A stretch of 64,000 nt of DNA from NCBI RefSeq assembly GCF_900096915.1, contig NZ_FMYK01000011.1:14781-78780 (forward strand), read 5' to 3'. The DNA comes from Acinetobacter marinus. GTDB lineage: Bacteria > Pseudomonadota > Gammaproteobacteria > Pseudomonadales > Moraxellaceae. Of this stretch, positions 8,935-17,739 are shown one piece after another (position 1 is the first letter of the stretch; every line of letters starts with the position of its first letter). The notes beneath the pieces are model-generated. The model searched no databases, was not told where the DNA came from, and worked only from the letters and a program-made list of their open reading frames with translations. The position numbers were made by a program, and so were the translations under genes.

Positions 8935-9591
8935 ATGATTAAGGGATTTGTTGCAGGATTAATGGTTGCTAATGCCTTTGAATGGGTAGCACATAAATAT
9001 ATTCTGCATGGTACACACCGAGCAGGTAAGCCAAGATTTAGTCCTGTGCCACGCAGTATGAAGTCGCATTGGGAACATCATCGTGAAGTGCGTAAACAAG
9101 AATTTGCGGACGATGGCTATGTACAAGGTCTGAGCAATTGGCGTACCAAGAATGAAGTGGTGTCTTTAGGAATCGTTGCAGTAACGACAAGTGCGATGTT
9201 TTATCCATTCTCAAAGGGTATGGCAGCTGCGGCATGGTATAGCGCATTCAACTATTACTATATCCACCGCCGTGCACACCTTGAGCCTGATTGGGCGAAA
9301 GCAAAGATTCCGTGGCACTATGATCATCACATGAATGCCAACCAAGATGCCAACTGGTGTGTGACTAAGCCGTGGTTTGACTATGTGATGGGCACGCGTG
9401 TGGTGTCGTCAGCAGATTTACAAGAGCGCAATCCACTTGGCGTCAATTTGCCGAAATTTATTGAAACGCCATTGAAACAGTTGGTCAATCAATACTTCCC
9501 TGCCAAATACGTGCAAAAATCGGTGGTGTCGAAAAGTACAACTCAGCAATCAAAAGATGCTGAAGCGCAAGATGCACTTTCAGTTGCATAA
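8935..9591 (+). CDS. Fatty acid hydroxylase / sterol desaturase superfamily protein
   Basis: A 218-residue membrane-associated protein. The chosen ATG has AGG nine bases upstream; an earlier in-frame start would add 28 residues unlike the family. Histidine clusters expected to bind a di-iron centre are present: H20..H25/H28 (AHKYILHGTH), HWEHH at 45-49, HRRAH, and WHYDHHMN further on. Family members hydroxylate or desaturate acyl chains, sterols or carotenoids at the membrane. The exact substrate is unclear; the small size and its EWVAHKYILHG start resemble bacterial beta-carotene hydroxylase-like or fatty-acid 2-hydroxylase-like members. It may be controlled by the divergent AraC regulator. 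Confidence 0.85.
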   Translation: MIKGFVAGLMVANAFEWVAHKYILHGTHRAGKPRFSPVPRSMKSHWEHHREVRKQEFADDGYVQGLSNWRTKNEVVSLGIVAVTTSAMFYPFSKGMAAAAWYSAFNYYYIHRRAHLEPDWAKAKIPWHYDHHMNANQDANWCVTKPWFDYVMGTRVVSSADLQERNPLGVNLPKFIETPLKQLVNQYFPAKYVQKSVVSKSTTQQSKDAEAQDALSVA

Positions 9592-9716
9592 ATCTGAGTA
9601 AAAACCTAAATTAAAACAATAAATAAAGCACTAAGTTAGCACCTTAATTTCTCAGTTTTATCAAAGCGGTTTTCATCAAAGCACTCCACGGTTTAGGATT
9701 GCTTATTTTTCACAGG

Positions 9717-9740
9717 CGTTATATTCTCAAAAACATAATG
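9717..9740 (+). promoter_or_regulatory. ModE operator upstream of modABC
   Basis: The half-sites CGTTATAT and ACATAATG are separated by 8 bases, ending 38 bases before modA. As I recall it, the E. coli modA operator has the same 8-8-8 layout with CGTTATAT and ACATAACG. A ModE-type DNA-binding protein is encoded 3 kb downstream, which supports a functional operator. Confidence 0.75.
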
Positions 9741-9778
9741 AATCTATATCTTCCACATCACCGCTGAGCAAAATATCT

Positions 9779-10579
9779 ATGCATTTCCAAAACAATTACT
9801 CTCTGAAAAAACAATGTCTTGCTATCCTTGGTATCGTGGGTTTAACCGCCATTTCAACAATTAGCTTTGCCAAAGCATCGACCACCGTCTTTGCCGCCGC
9901 CAGTCTGACCAATGCCATGCAAGACATCGAAAAACTCTATGAGCAAACCTATAAAACCGATGTGAAAACCTCATTTGCAGGATCATCGACCTTGGCAAAG
10001 CAGATCGAAGCAGGCGCACCAGTCGACATTTTTATGTCAGCGGATTTGCAGTGGATGGATTATTTGCAAAAACAGGGTCAGGTGAATCCCAAAAATCGGG
10101 TGAATTTACTCGGTAACTCTTTGGTGTGGATTGCGCCAAAATCACAAACCTCAAAACTTGATGTCAAAAAGGGCGCAGTGCCTGCAGTGGTGAAAAATAG
10201 TCGCATCTGTACAGGCGATACCAGCAGTGTACCTGTCGGGAAATATGCAAAGTCAGCACTCACTTCATTGGGTTGGTGGACGACCATTCAACCTAAATTG
10301 GTGGAAACCGAAGATGTGCGTGGTGCGCTTGCCTTTGTGGAACGTGGTGAATGTCAGCTCGGCATTGTCTATGCGACGGACGCAGCGATCAGTGATAAAG
10401 TCAAAGTGGTTGGCTCATTCCCTGTAGGAAGCTATCCAGCAGTGGTCTATCCAATTGCTAAGCTAGACCAATCTTCGGAAACACAACGTATGTATCAGTT
10501 TATCCAAGGCAAAAAAGCTGAAGCGATCTTTAAAAAGTATGGCTTTATTCCGCTTCATCCAGCTGCAAAACGTAAATAA
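9779..10579 (+). CDS. modA: Molybdate ABC transporter substrate-binding protein
   Basis: ModA captures molybdate (or tungstate) in the periplasm and delivers it to ModB. The 266-residue protein has a signal peptide of about 32 residues ending near SFAKA. It then shows the ModA pattern: VFAAASLTNAMQDIE, FAGSSTLAKQIEAGAPVDIF and the VEDVRGALAFVERGECQLGIVY-type block (VETEDVRGALAFVERGEC here). The stop overlaps the modB start by one base (TAATG), so the genes are translationally coupled. A ModE-type operator lies directly upstream. Confidence 0.95.
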   Translation: MHFQNNYSLKKQCLAILGIVGLTAISTISFAKASTTVFAAASLTNAMQDIEKLYEQTYKTDVKTSFAGSSTLAKQIEAGAPVDIFMSADLQWMDYLQKQGQVNPKNRVNLLGNSLVWIAPKSQTSKLDVKKGAVPAVVKNSRICTGDTSSVPVGKYAKSALTSLGWWTTIQPKLVETEDVRGALAFVERGECQLGIVYATDAAISDKVKVVGSFPVGSYPAVVYPIAKLDQSSETQRMYQFIQGKKAEAIFKKYGFIPLHPAAKRK

Positions 10580-11271
10580 TGCTTGTGTTAAGTCCTGAAG
10601 AAATCAGCCTACTGCAACTGTCCTGTAAAGTTGCAGTAGCTTGTCTTTTGCTGAATATTATTCCTGCATTATTCTTCGGTTGGCTATTGGCACGCAAAGA
10701 GTTTTTGGGGAAATCCCTATTAGAAACATTGATCTTTCTACCTTTAGTCCTGCCGCCTGTTGTGCCGGGTTATTTGTTGCTCCAGCTATTTGGTAATAAT
10801 GGCGTGATCGGCAAATATTTTAGTTACTTGGGATTCGAGTTGGCGTTTAACTGGAAAGGGGCGGTACTCGCTTCGGCAGTGATGGGCTTTCCGTTGTTGG
10901 TACAGTCGATTCGCCTTGCCATTGAATTGGTTGATCGTCGTTTAGAAATCGCTGCCATGACTTTGGGTGCATCTCGATTTGCTACTTTTCGGCAGATCAC
11001 CTTGCCATTGGCGAGTAGTGGGATTTTAGTTGGGTTAATTCTGTGTTTTTGTCGCAGTTTAGGCGAGTTCGGTGCGACCATTAGCTTTGTCGGCAATATC
11101 GCCGAAGAAACCCGCACCTTACCGCTTGCGATGTATAGCCTGATGCAACAGCCGAATAGCGAAGATGCTTTAAATCGCTTAATTATCATGTCCTTAGCGA
11201 TTGCATTTCTGGCGCTATGGTTTGCACAATGGTTTCAACGTCGGCAAAAACGGCTTCGAGGTGTGCAATGA
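10579..11271 (+). CDS. modB: Molybdate ABC transporter permease
   Basis: ModB forms the inner-membrane channel of the molybdate importer. The 230-residue protein has about five hydrophobic segments and the EAA loop that contacts the ATPase (EIAAMTLG at 123-130, followed by the RQITLPL segment). The conserved LPPVVPGYLLL motif is at 58-68. It overlaps modA by one base and modC by four bases (ATGA), a tight three-gene operon. Confidence 0.95.
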   Translation: MLVLSPEEISLLQLSCKVAVACLLLNIIPALFFGWLLARKEFLGKSLLETLIFLPLVLPPVVPGYLLLQLFGNNGVIGKYFSYLGFELAFNWKGAVLASAVMGFPLLVQSIRLAIELVDRRLEIAAMTLGASRFATFRQITLPLASSGILVGLILCFCRSLGEFGATISFVGNIAEETRTLPLAMYSLMQQPNSEDALNRLIIMSLAIAFLALWFAQWFQRRQKRLRGVQ

Positions 11272-11921
11272 CTGACACGATGAATCAGCAAAAGTCATCT
11301 GTGATAGACATTGATATTGCATTATCTTTGGGGCAATTTCAGCTTGAGGCGCAGTATCAGACCGAGCAACAAGTATTGGGATTGTTTGGCGCATCGGGCT
11401 CTGGAAAAACCTCAATTTTGCATAGCGTGGCAGGCATTGTCACACCGCAAAAAGGTCGGATTCACATTCAGGAGCAGTGCTTTTTTGATGCGAGTCAAAA
11501 GATCAATCAATCGGTGCAACAGCGCCGTGTCGGTTTGGTGTTTCAAGATGCTCAGCTCTTTCCACATTTCTCGGTGAAAAAGAATTTATTGTTTGGGTTT
11601 CAGCATATTGAATCGTCACAGCGACATTTTCAGTTGGATCAAGTGGTGGAGTTACTCAAGTTGGCGCATCTACTAGATCGTATGCCGATCAAGCTCTCAG
11701 GCGGTGAAAAGCAACGTGTTGCGTTAGGACGTGCGTTATTGTATTCACCGAAAATTTTGCTCTTAGATGAGCCATTGTCTGCGCTAGATACGACACATAA
11801 ACAGGAAATTATTCCGTTCTTTCAGCAGATACGAGATCAGACCAATATTCCGATGCTCTATGTCAGTCATGATATAGATGAAATTAAGCAACTGACTGAT
11901 GAAGTGTGGTGTTTGACTTAA
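11268..11921 (+). CDS. modC: Molybdate ABC transporter ATP-binding protein, short form without TOBE domain
   Basis: ModC powers molybdate import. The ATG at 11268 overlaps the modB stop (ATGA) and gives 217 residues. Motifs: Walker A GASGSGKT at 41-48, Q-loop Q93, signature LSGGEKQR at 143-150, Walker B ILLLDE at 163-168 and switch His201. E. coli ModC has about 350 residues including a C-terminal TOBE (molbindin) domain; this protein ends right after the ATPase core, so the regulatory molybdate-binding part is absent. The sequence shows no frameshift: the stop is followed after 4 bases by the end of a convergent gene. This may be the normal form in this lineage. Confidence 0.93.
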   Translation: MTDTMNQQKSSVIDIDIALSLGQFQLEAQYQTEQQVLGLFGASGSGKTSILHSVAGIVTPQKGRIHIQEQCFFDASQKINQSVQQRRVGLVFQDAQLFPHFSVKKNLLFGFQHIESSQRHFQLDQVVELLKLAHLLDRMPIKLSGGEKQRVALGRALLYSPKILLLDEPLSALDTTHKQEIIPFFQQIRDQTNIPMLYVSHDIDEIKQLTDEVWCLT

Positions 11922-11925
11922 TTTG

Positions 11926-12510
11926 TTAGTTGGATCGATCTTCTTTTTTTCTTAACTCTTCATTGGTAATCTCGACCATGTAATTCATTGGCATCATGAT
12001 AAATGATAGAACTTCATCGTAGTCTAACTCATTCGGATCGACATTAGATAACTCAGGATTTATTGTCACTTCAAACTCAACAAACCACCATTTTTGTATT
12101 TTGAAATATAAATCACGAATTTGACCAATATATTCTGTTTTCGTTCTTTTTCCACTATCGGAGATCATTTTAGACAATTCATGTGCTAGTTCATTGCGAT
12201 GAATCTTAAAATTTTTGACGCTTTGGATATCATCTTTAGAAATAACCCCATTTTTTTCTAACCAGATCAAAGAAGCGATAATGATATCTTTTCGATAGAG
12301 TTCGCGTACTTGAGTTTCGTATTTTGTATCAAGAGTTAAGCCATTTTCATTAAATCCATTGGTATAAAAATCTTTAATTTTCTGAATGATACTTTCAATT
12401 AATAAATCGTATGCGGTTAAATATAATGACGCAGAGATAAGTTGGAACTTAACTTCATCAGGATCTAAAAATTTCATCCAATCTTTATAAATCTTTTGCT
12501 TATCTGTCAT
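11926..12510 (-). CDS. HEPN-motif protein of unknown function, coupled to modE
   Basis: A 194-residue, mostly helical, AT-rich protein. Its ATG overlaps the stop of the modE-like gene (ATGA), which indicates translational coupling; an in-frame ATG 15 bases upstream is less likely. The segment KIHRNELAHEL contains R105-N-x3-H110, matching the R-x4-H signature of HEPN domains, many of which are RNases in toxin-antitoxin or defence systems, while others are nucleotide-binding accessory proteins. No MNT/nucleotidyltransferase partner is present nearby. It is convergent with modC with only 4 bases between stops. The family is not named more precisely. The motif is seen; RNase activity is inference. 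Confidence 0.7.
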   Translation of the reverse strand: MTDKQKIYKDWMKFLDPDEVKFQLISASLYLTAYDLLIESIIQKIKDFYTNGFNENGLTLDTKYETQVRELYRKDIIIASLIWLEKNGVISKDDIQSVKNFKIHRNELAHELSKMISDSGKRTKTEYIGQIRDLYFKIQKWWFVEFEVTINPELSNVDPNELDYDEVLSFIMMPMNYMVEITNEELRKKEDRSN

Positions 12511-12869
12511 TTTGAACTTGAACAAACTAATTGCGAAAACTCTACCATTTCACTTTCAATACTTTGCTTCGCAATCGCCTGCATCTGCCGATATTTCTCC
12601 ACGATTTCCAGACCAAACGCTGTGACTTGTGCGCCGCCGCCATGCGAGCCACCTGTTTGCGTACTGACCAATGGCGAGATGAAATTTCGATTCATAGTAT
12701 CGACCAACTGCCAAGCACGACGGTAGCTCATATTCATCTGCTTGGCGGCTTTGGAGATTGAACCTGTGGCGTGAATGGCTAGAAGTAACTCGGCTTTCCC
12801 TGGACCAAAAGCAATCTCAGCATCATTATAGATGCGAAGTTTGAGGCTGAGATGCGCTGATTGAGTCAT
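12507..12869 (-). CDS. modE: ModE-type transcriptional regulator, DNA-binding domain only
   Basis: The 120-residue protein matches the N-terminal winged-helix of ModE: the GKAELLLAIHATGSISKAAK segment leads into the helix-turn-helix (about 35-59, ending YRRAWQLVDTMN), then TQTGGSHGGGAQVT, the ModE/LysR wing. E. coli ModE is about 260 residues with two molbindin domains that sense molybdate; none are present here, so sensing must work differently or be lost. It starts 12 bases after nadC and is followed by the overlapping HEPN gene, suggesting a nadC-modE-HEPN transcript. The likely target is the operator at 9717-9740. Confidence 0.88.
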   Translation of the reverse strand: MTQSAHLSLKLRIYNDAEIAFGPGKAELLLAIHATGSISKAAKQMNMSYRRAWQLVDTMNRNFISPLVSTQTGGSHGGGAQVTAFGLEIVEKYRQMQAIAKQSIESEMVEFSQLVCSSSK

Positions 12870-12881
12870 CGGAATGAAATT

Positions 12882-13724
12882 TTATTTGACGAAACGCATT
12901 GATAAATCAATGGCTTGTACATCTTTAGTCAGTGCGCCCATCGAAATATAGTCTACACCAGTCGAAGCCACTTCACGCAAGCGTTCAACGGTAATGTTGC
13001 CCGACGCTTCAAGTTTGCAACGTCCATCGACCAGTTTTACTGCATCGATCATTTCTTGCTGACTAAAATTATCCAGCATCACAATATCCGCACCTGCCTC
13101 GAGTGCTTGCTGTAACTCATCAAAACTTTCGACTTCGACTTCGACAGGCTTATTTGGTGCGATTTGATGCGCTTGGTCGATTGCTTGGGCGATACCGCCT
13201 GCCGCCATGATGTGATTTTCTTTGATCAAAAATGCGTCGAATAATCCAATACGATGATTTTGACCACCACCCATGGCTACAGCATATTTTTGAGCAATAC
13301 GTAAGCCCGGTAAGGTTTTGCGAGTATCCAAAATTTTAGTATTTAAGCCATCAAGCAATTTCACATACCCGTTCACTTTGGTCGCTACCGCAGATAAAGT
13401 CTGAACAAAATTCAGCGCAGGGCGTTCACCTGTCAGCAGGCTACGTGCGTTACCTTTTAGTTCTAAAAAGGCGTCATTAGCGAGGACAGTATCGCCATCA
13501 TTTTTTAGCCAAATCACTTCAACAGTTGGATCAAGCTGCGCAAAAATTGCATCGACCCACGGACGACCTGCAAGCACCATATCTTCCCGAGTAATCACCC
13601 GTGCATGGGCAATCTCGTCTGCAGGCGTAAGCTGTGCGGTAATGTCGCCATCGCCAATATCTTCTGCAAGGGCATGTTGGACATTGATTTGGATCGCTTG
13701 CTCAAGCATCGTTGACGAAATCAT
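12882..13724 (-). CDS. nadC: Nicotinate-nucleotide pyrophosphorylase (carboxylating)
   Basis: NadC converts quinolinate and PRPP to nicotinate mononucleotide, CO2 and PPi in de novo NAD synthesis. The 280-residue protein has the expected landmarks: EDIGDGDITAQLTP near the N terminus, LDTRKTLPGLRIAQKYAV, GGGQNHRIGLFDAFLIKENH, EVEVESFDEL, DIVMLDNF and the LEASGNITVERLREVASTGVDYIS block. Length is normal for the family. It heads an apparent operon with the short modE and the HEPN gene. Confidence 0.97.
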   Translation of the reverse strand: MISSTMLEQAIQINVQHALAEDIGDGDITAQLTPADEIAHARVITREDMVLAGRPWVDAIFAQLDPTVEVIWLKNDGDTVLANDAFLELKGNARSLLTGERPALNFVQTLSAVATKVNGYVKLLDGLNTKILDTRKTLPGLRIAQKYAVAMGGGQNHRIGLFDAFLIKENHIMAAGGIAQAIDQAHQIAPNKPVEVEVESFDELQQALEAGADIVMLDNFSQQEMIDAVKLVDGRCKLEASGNITVERLREVASTGVDYISMGALTKDVQAIDLSMRFVK

Positions 13725-13907
13725 GGTGTACTCAAAAAGGGATGATGAAAATTGAGACTGATTATAGCGGATTTTTTGTGATGGCTGATATGCCCTGTAT
13801 GACTTACTGAAAAATAATCAATGCAGAAAAAGATTTACACAGCGCACGTGCAACAACTCAAGTAATATAATGCGTATGACATCAGATTCAATAAAATTTT
13901 GCGCATC

Positions 13908-14471
13908 ATGACTGAACTAAAAATTGAACAAGGACGATTAAATATCGCTCGGCAGATCGCTTCACCGAATTTTAATGCACGTCCTGAGCAGACTGAGATT
14001 CGTCTAGTGGTGATTCATAATATCAGTTTGCCACCATCGCAGTTTGGTGGCGGTTATATCGAGCAATTTTTTCAAAATCAACTCGATCATAGCAAGCATC
14101 CTTATTTTGAAACCATTCGAGGGATGCAAGTTTCAGCGCATTTGCTGATTTTGCGCACTGGGGAAATTTTACAGTTCGTCAATTTTAACGATCGAGCGTG
14201 GCACGCAGGACGTTCGAGCTATCTTGGGCAAGTGGAATGTAATGATTATTCCATCGGCATCGAGCTTGAGGGCAGTGATGATTTACCTTTTGAAGAGGTG
14301 CAATATCAGCAATTGAGCCAAGTCATTGTTGCACTAGAATCTGCTTATCCAAAAACCAAACAGCATCTTGCAGGACATTCGGATATTGCGCCGCAACGTA
14401 AAACAGATCCCGGTGATTTTTTTGATTGGCAAAAACTACGTCGGCTTTTACAGCAGACACGCGCTACATAA
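13908..14471 (+). CDS. ampD: 1,6-anhydro-N-acetylmuramyl-L-alanine amidase
   Basis: AmpD is the cytoplasmic zinc amidase that cleaves the stem peptide from anhydro-MurNAc during peptidoglycan recycling; in many Gram-negatives its loss derepresses AmpC. The 187-residue protein (ATG at 13908; an upstream TTG is less likely) has zinc ligands H37 (VVIHNISLPP), H157 and D167 (AGHSDIAPQRKTDPG) and the catalytic Glu119 (IGIELEG). Spacing from H157 to D167 matches E. coli H154/D164. murJ follows after 85 bases, a common peptidoglycan pairing. Confidence 0.96.
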   Translation: MTELKIEQGRLNIARQIASPNFNARPEQTEIRLVVIHNISLPPSQFGGGYIEQFFQNQLDHSKHPYFETIRGMQVSAHLLILRTGEILQFVNFNDRAWHAGRSSYLGQVECNDYSIGIELEGSDDLPFEEVQYQQLSQVIVALESAYPKTKQHLAGHSDIAPQRKTDPGDFFDWQKLRRLLQQTRAT

Positions 14472-14556
14472 AATCATTGGATTTACATGGTCTAGCGCAT
14501 GCAAATGCTAAAAATTCCTCTACAATAAGCACTTTTGTGATTTGGGATAAAAAACC

Positions 14557-16104
14557 ATGGCGCTATGGCGATCGACCGTCATTGTCAGTGCGATGACCAT
14601 GTTGTCACGCATCTTAGGCTTGGTACGAGATATGGTCTTGCTCAATGTATTTGGCGCAGGCAAAGACTTCGATACCTTCGTGGTGGCGTTCCGCATTCCC
14701 AATTTTTTCAGGCGACTGTTTGCCGAAGGGGCATTTTCCCAAGCCTTTATTCCCGTACTTACAGAGTATAAAACTTCAAAAACACACGAAGAAGTGCAAA
14801 TCTTAGTTAGTCGTGTATTTGGCGGTTTATTGCTGATCATGAGTTTGCTCACCGTCATTGCGATGGTGGCAGCACCTGCGATTTTATATGCCTATGCAGG
14901 TGGTTTTGCCGATGATCCTGAGAAATTTGCACAGCTGATTGATCTATTTCGCCTGACCTTTCCGTACCTGCTATTTATGTCGTTGACGGCATTTGCCAGT
15001 AGTATTTTGAATAGTTACGGTTCATTTACCACGCCTGCGTTTGCGCCTGTCTTGCTCAATCTCAGTATGATTTTGGCGGCATTATTTTTAGCGCCAAAAA
15101 TGTATCCTGATCCTGCAATCATGTCGCTGGGTTGGGGGGTGTTGATCGCTGGTGTGCTACAACTAGCCTTACAACTTCCCGAATTATGGCGTAAAAAATT
15201 ACTGATTCCACCGAAGCTCGACTTCAAACATGAAGGCGTGCAACGCATCTTAAAATTGATGTTGCCTGCATTGTTTGGCGTGTCGGTGACGCAGATTAAT
15301 TTATTGCTCAATACCTTTTGGGCGTCGCATATGCAAGATGGTTCGGTGTCGTGGCTGTATACCGCAGAGCGGATGACCGAGTTACCATTGGGCTTGATTG
15401 GCGTGGCGATTGGTACGGTGATTTTACCGTCGTTATCGAGCCGACATGCTGAGCAAGATGCGGAAAAATTTCGTGGGATGATTGATTGGGCTGCCAAAGT
15501 GATTATTTTGGTCGGTGTGCCCGCCAGTATTGCGCTCGGTATGCTGGCTACGCCGATCATTCAAACGCTGTTCCAACACGGTGAGTTTACCTTTCGAGAT
15601 ACCGAGATGACTGCTTTGGCATTGCAATGTATGAGTGCAGGCGTGATTTCATTTATGCTGATCAAAGTCTTTGCGCCAGGCTTTTATGCACAACAAGATA
15701 CCAAGACACCTGTGCGTATCGGCATGATTACCGTCTTTGCCAATATGCTGATTACCATTATTTTGCTCGGAATTTTTCATCTGATTGGCTGGCAGGCACA
15801 GCATATGGCACTGGCATTGGCATCATCAGGCTCGGCGTTGGTCAATGCAGGATTGCTCTATGTGGCATTGCATCGTCGTAATATTTATCGCTTCGAAGGG
15901 CACTGGAAGAAAACCATCGTACAATTTGCCGTTGCCAATATTGCCATGATCATCGCTCTTTGGTTCGGTTTACAATGGTTTAATGGCGAGACTGGGGCGA
16001 TCATTCGCATCGTATCGCTGATTTTGCTCTGTGTTTTGGGTGCGGCGGTGTACGGCATTGCTTTGCTAGCAACTGGCTTTAGACCACGTCACTTACGCCC
16101 ATAA
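14557..16104 (+). CDS. murJ: Lipid II flippase MurJ (MviN)
   Basis: MurJ flips lipid II across the inner membrane for peptidoglycan synthesis. The 515-residue protein starts MALWRSTVIVSAMTMLSRIL and shows GLVRDMVLLNVFGAG, the FRIPNFFRRLFAEGAFSQAF signature and about 14 membrane segments; RRLFAEGAFSQAF is diagnostic. Length equals E. coli MurJ (511). The gene follows ampD and ends at a clear terminator. Confidence 0.97.
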   Translation: MALWRSTVIVSAMTMLSRILGLVRDMVLLNVFGAGKDFDTFVVAFRIPNFFRRLFAEGAFSQAFIPVLTEYKTSKTHEEVQILVSRVFGGLLLIMSLLTVIAMVAAPAILYAYAGGFADDPEKFAQLIDLFRLTFPYLLFMSLTAFASSILNSYGSFTTPAFAPVLLNLSMILAALFLAPKMYPDPAIMSLGWGVLIAGVLQLALQLPELWRKKLLIPPKLDFKHEGVQRILKLMLPALFGVSVTQINLLLNTFWASHMQDGSVSWLYTAERMTELPLGLIGVAIGTVILPSLSSRHAEQDAEKFRGMIDWAAKVIILVGVPASIALGMLATPIIQTLFQHGEFTFRDTEMTALALQCMSAGVISFMLIKVFAPGFYAQQDTKTPVRIGMITVFANMLITIILLGIFHLIGWQAQHMALALASSGSALVNAGLLYVALHRRNIYRFEGHWKKTIVQFAVANIAMIIALWFGLQWFNGETGAIIRIVSLILLCVLGAAVYGIALLATGFRPRHLRP

Positions 16105-16137
16105 AGCGCAACATATTTCGCCGTATATCGCCCAATA

Positions 16138-16163
16138 AAAAAGCTGTCCTTGGACAGCTTTTT
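16138..16163 (+). terminator. Rho-independent terminator after murJ
   Basis: A 12-bp stem (AAAAAGCTGTCC / GGACAGCTTTTT) with a two-base tip ends in a T-run, 33 bases past the murJ stop. The A/T symmetry allows it to act also for the convergent DUF2147 gene. Confidence 0.9.
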
Positions 16164-16197
16164 GCATTTTATCTGGTGAAATGCTTGTTTGTTGAAA

Positions 16198-16632
16198 TTA
16201 TTTCACACGATACCATGTTTGGTTACGACCGAGTGCAGCAACACCGATATAACCACGGACTTTCAATGTCTTACCATTGGCAGCCATTTCCGCATTCATT
16301 TTATAAGTTTTTCCTGACTTTGGATCAAGAATTGTCCCGCCAGTAAACTTATTACCTGAGTCTGATTTGAGGTTTTGTACAATGGTCAAACCTTCGATTG
16401 GCTTACCTTTGAGTGAACCAGAGCAAGCGTCACAGGTTTTCTTCGAGGTTGTATCAAGTTGTTTTGCGATCGAAGCAGTATATGAACCATTAGATTGCTT
16501 TTTGAATTCGACAATCGCTTTGGCTTTGCCTGATTCATCATCAATGGTTTTCCACTGGGTATTATTGAGATCTGCAGCAAAAGCTGAGGTTGCCAACAAA
16601 CTTCCGAATGTAATTAGGGCTAGTTTTTTCAT
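16198..16632 (-). CDS. DUF2147 family exported protein
   Basis: A 144-residue protein with a classic signal peptide (MKKLALITFGSLLATSAFA) and mature start ADLNNTQWKTIDDESGKAKA. The W-x-T-IDDE-x-GK opening, the CDACSGSLKGKPIEGLTI block with two Cys, and the terminal NQTWYRVK are features of DUF2147, a lipocalin-like periplasmic family. The function is unknown; members are often found near envelope or lipid genes. AAGGAAGGACGC before the ATG is a good ribosome site. Confidence 0.88.
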   Translation of the reverse strand: MKKLALITFGSLLATSAFAADLNNTQWKTIDDESGKAKAIVEFKKQSNGSYTASIAKQLDTTSKKTCDACSGSLKGKPIEGLTIVQNLKSDSGNKFTGGTILDPKSGKTYKMNAEMAANGKTLKVRGYIGVAALGRNQTWYRVK

Positions 16633-16774
16633 TTATTGCGTCCTTCCTTAAAGGGGTTTGTCCTACATCATCCACGATAAAACATTAACGAATTTCTATT
16701 ATGATTGTTTCGTTTATGCGTGTAATTTTATATGCTTATTTTGTGAATATCTAGCCACATTATGGAAAAATAAT

Positions 16775-17686
16775 ATGCCTGCTCCACAACAACTCAAATA
16801 TTTTGTGATCGAAAAAGCCTTGAGAACACTGGTTCACTTTCCGAGTCGACAAGGGCTATCGGCACAGACACTGCGCATGATTTTAGCCAAGGCGACTAAA
16901 TTATTCCCAGTAGATCAACGGCTTGCATTTCGAGAAATCAGTTTAGCAGGCATGCGCTGTGAAGAAATTCGTCACCGTAAAGCGCCCGCAACGCAGTTGA
17001 TTTTTCATATTCATGGTGGTGCATTTTTTTTAGGTGGACTGGACAGTCACCGTGGCTTGATGTGTGATTTGGTGCGTGCGACAGGGGCACAAGTGATTCA
17101 TCTGGACTATCCATTAGCGCCAGAATTTGCCTTTCCACATGCATTGGATGCACTGCAAGCTGCTTATTTGGAGGCGTTAGAGCAGGGCATTGCAGCGAAA
17201 AATATTACACTTTCTGGAGACTCCTGCGGTGCCAATTTGGCGTTGGCATTGTGTTTAAAATTGCGGGATGAAAAGCAACCTTTACCGAATGGCTTGATTT
17301 TATTATCACCGTGGCTAGATCTGTCGCTTGGCGGCGCATCGATCGTGCGCAATGCCAAACATGATGCGTTGTTGTCTGAGCAATTGCTTCGAGATGGCAT
17401 CAAATATTATTTGGATGATCAAGCCAGCGTTGATGAACCTTATGTTTCGCCATTATTTGCCAATCTTAAAGGCTTGCCTGAAATGTTAATCCATGTCGGC
17501 AGTAAAGAGATATTACTGGATGATGCCAAACGCTTAAAGCAGGCGGCAGACGATGCGGATGTGGACTGTACCCTGACGATTTACCCTGGCATGTGGCATA
17601 ACTTTCATATGTTTAGCCATTGGGTCGATACCGCAAAACGTGCGCTACGTGATATTGCCAAGTTTGTCGATCACATTGATCGTTAA
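16775..17686 (+). CDS. Alpha/beta hydrolase, hormone-sensitive-lipase type esterase
   Basis: A 303-residue hydrolase. The ATG at 16775 follows GGAAAA; the longer frame upstream encodes an unlikely Cys/Tyr-rich leader. Motifs: oxyanion-hole HGG at 80-82 (FHIHGGAFFLGG), nucleophile S150 in GDSCG, and a C-terminal His in the WHNFHMF segment. These place it in the HSL/GDSAG esterase family, which hydrolyses short- to medium-chain esters or lactones in the cytoplasm. The substrate is unknown. It is convergent with the lipid operon that ends at 17740. Confidence 0.9.
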   Translation: MPAPQQLKYFVIEKALRTLVHFPSRQGLSAQTLRMILAKATKLFPVDQRLAFREISLAGMRCEEIRHRKAPATQLIFHIHGGAFFLGGLDSHRGLMCDLVRATGAQVIHLDYPLAPEFAFPHALDALQAAYLEALEQGIAAKNITLSGDSCGANLALALCLKLRDEKQPLPNGLILLSPWLDLSLGGASIVRNAKHDALLSEQLLRDGIKYYLDDQASVDEPYVSPLFANLKGLPEMLIHVGSKEILLDDAKRLKQAADDADVDCTLTIYPGMWHNFHMFSHWVDTAKRALRDIAKFVDHIDR

Positions 17687-17739
17687 AAATGCGCATTTTT
17701 GTGCGTTTCACGTGGAACATGAAAAATCATAATTCAGAT

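Noticed and set aside
9592..9716. Molybdenum-cofactor riboswitch before modA
   Set aside because: No conserved multi-helix Moco motif could be traced, and the ModE operator explains the regulation.
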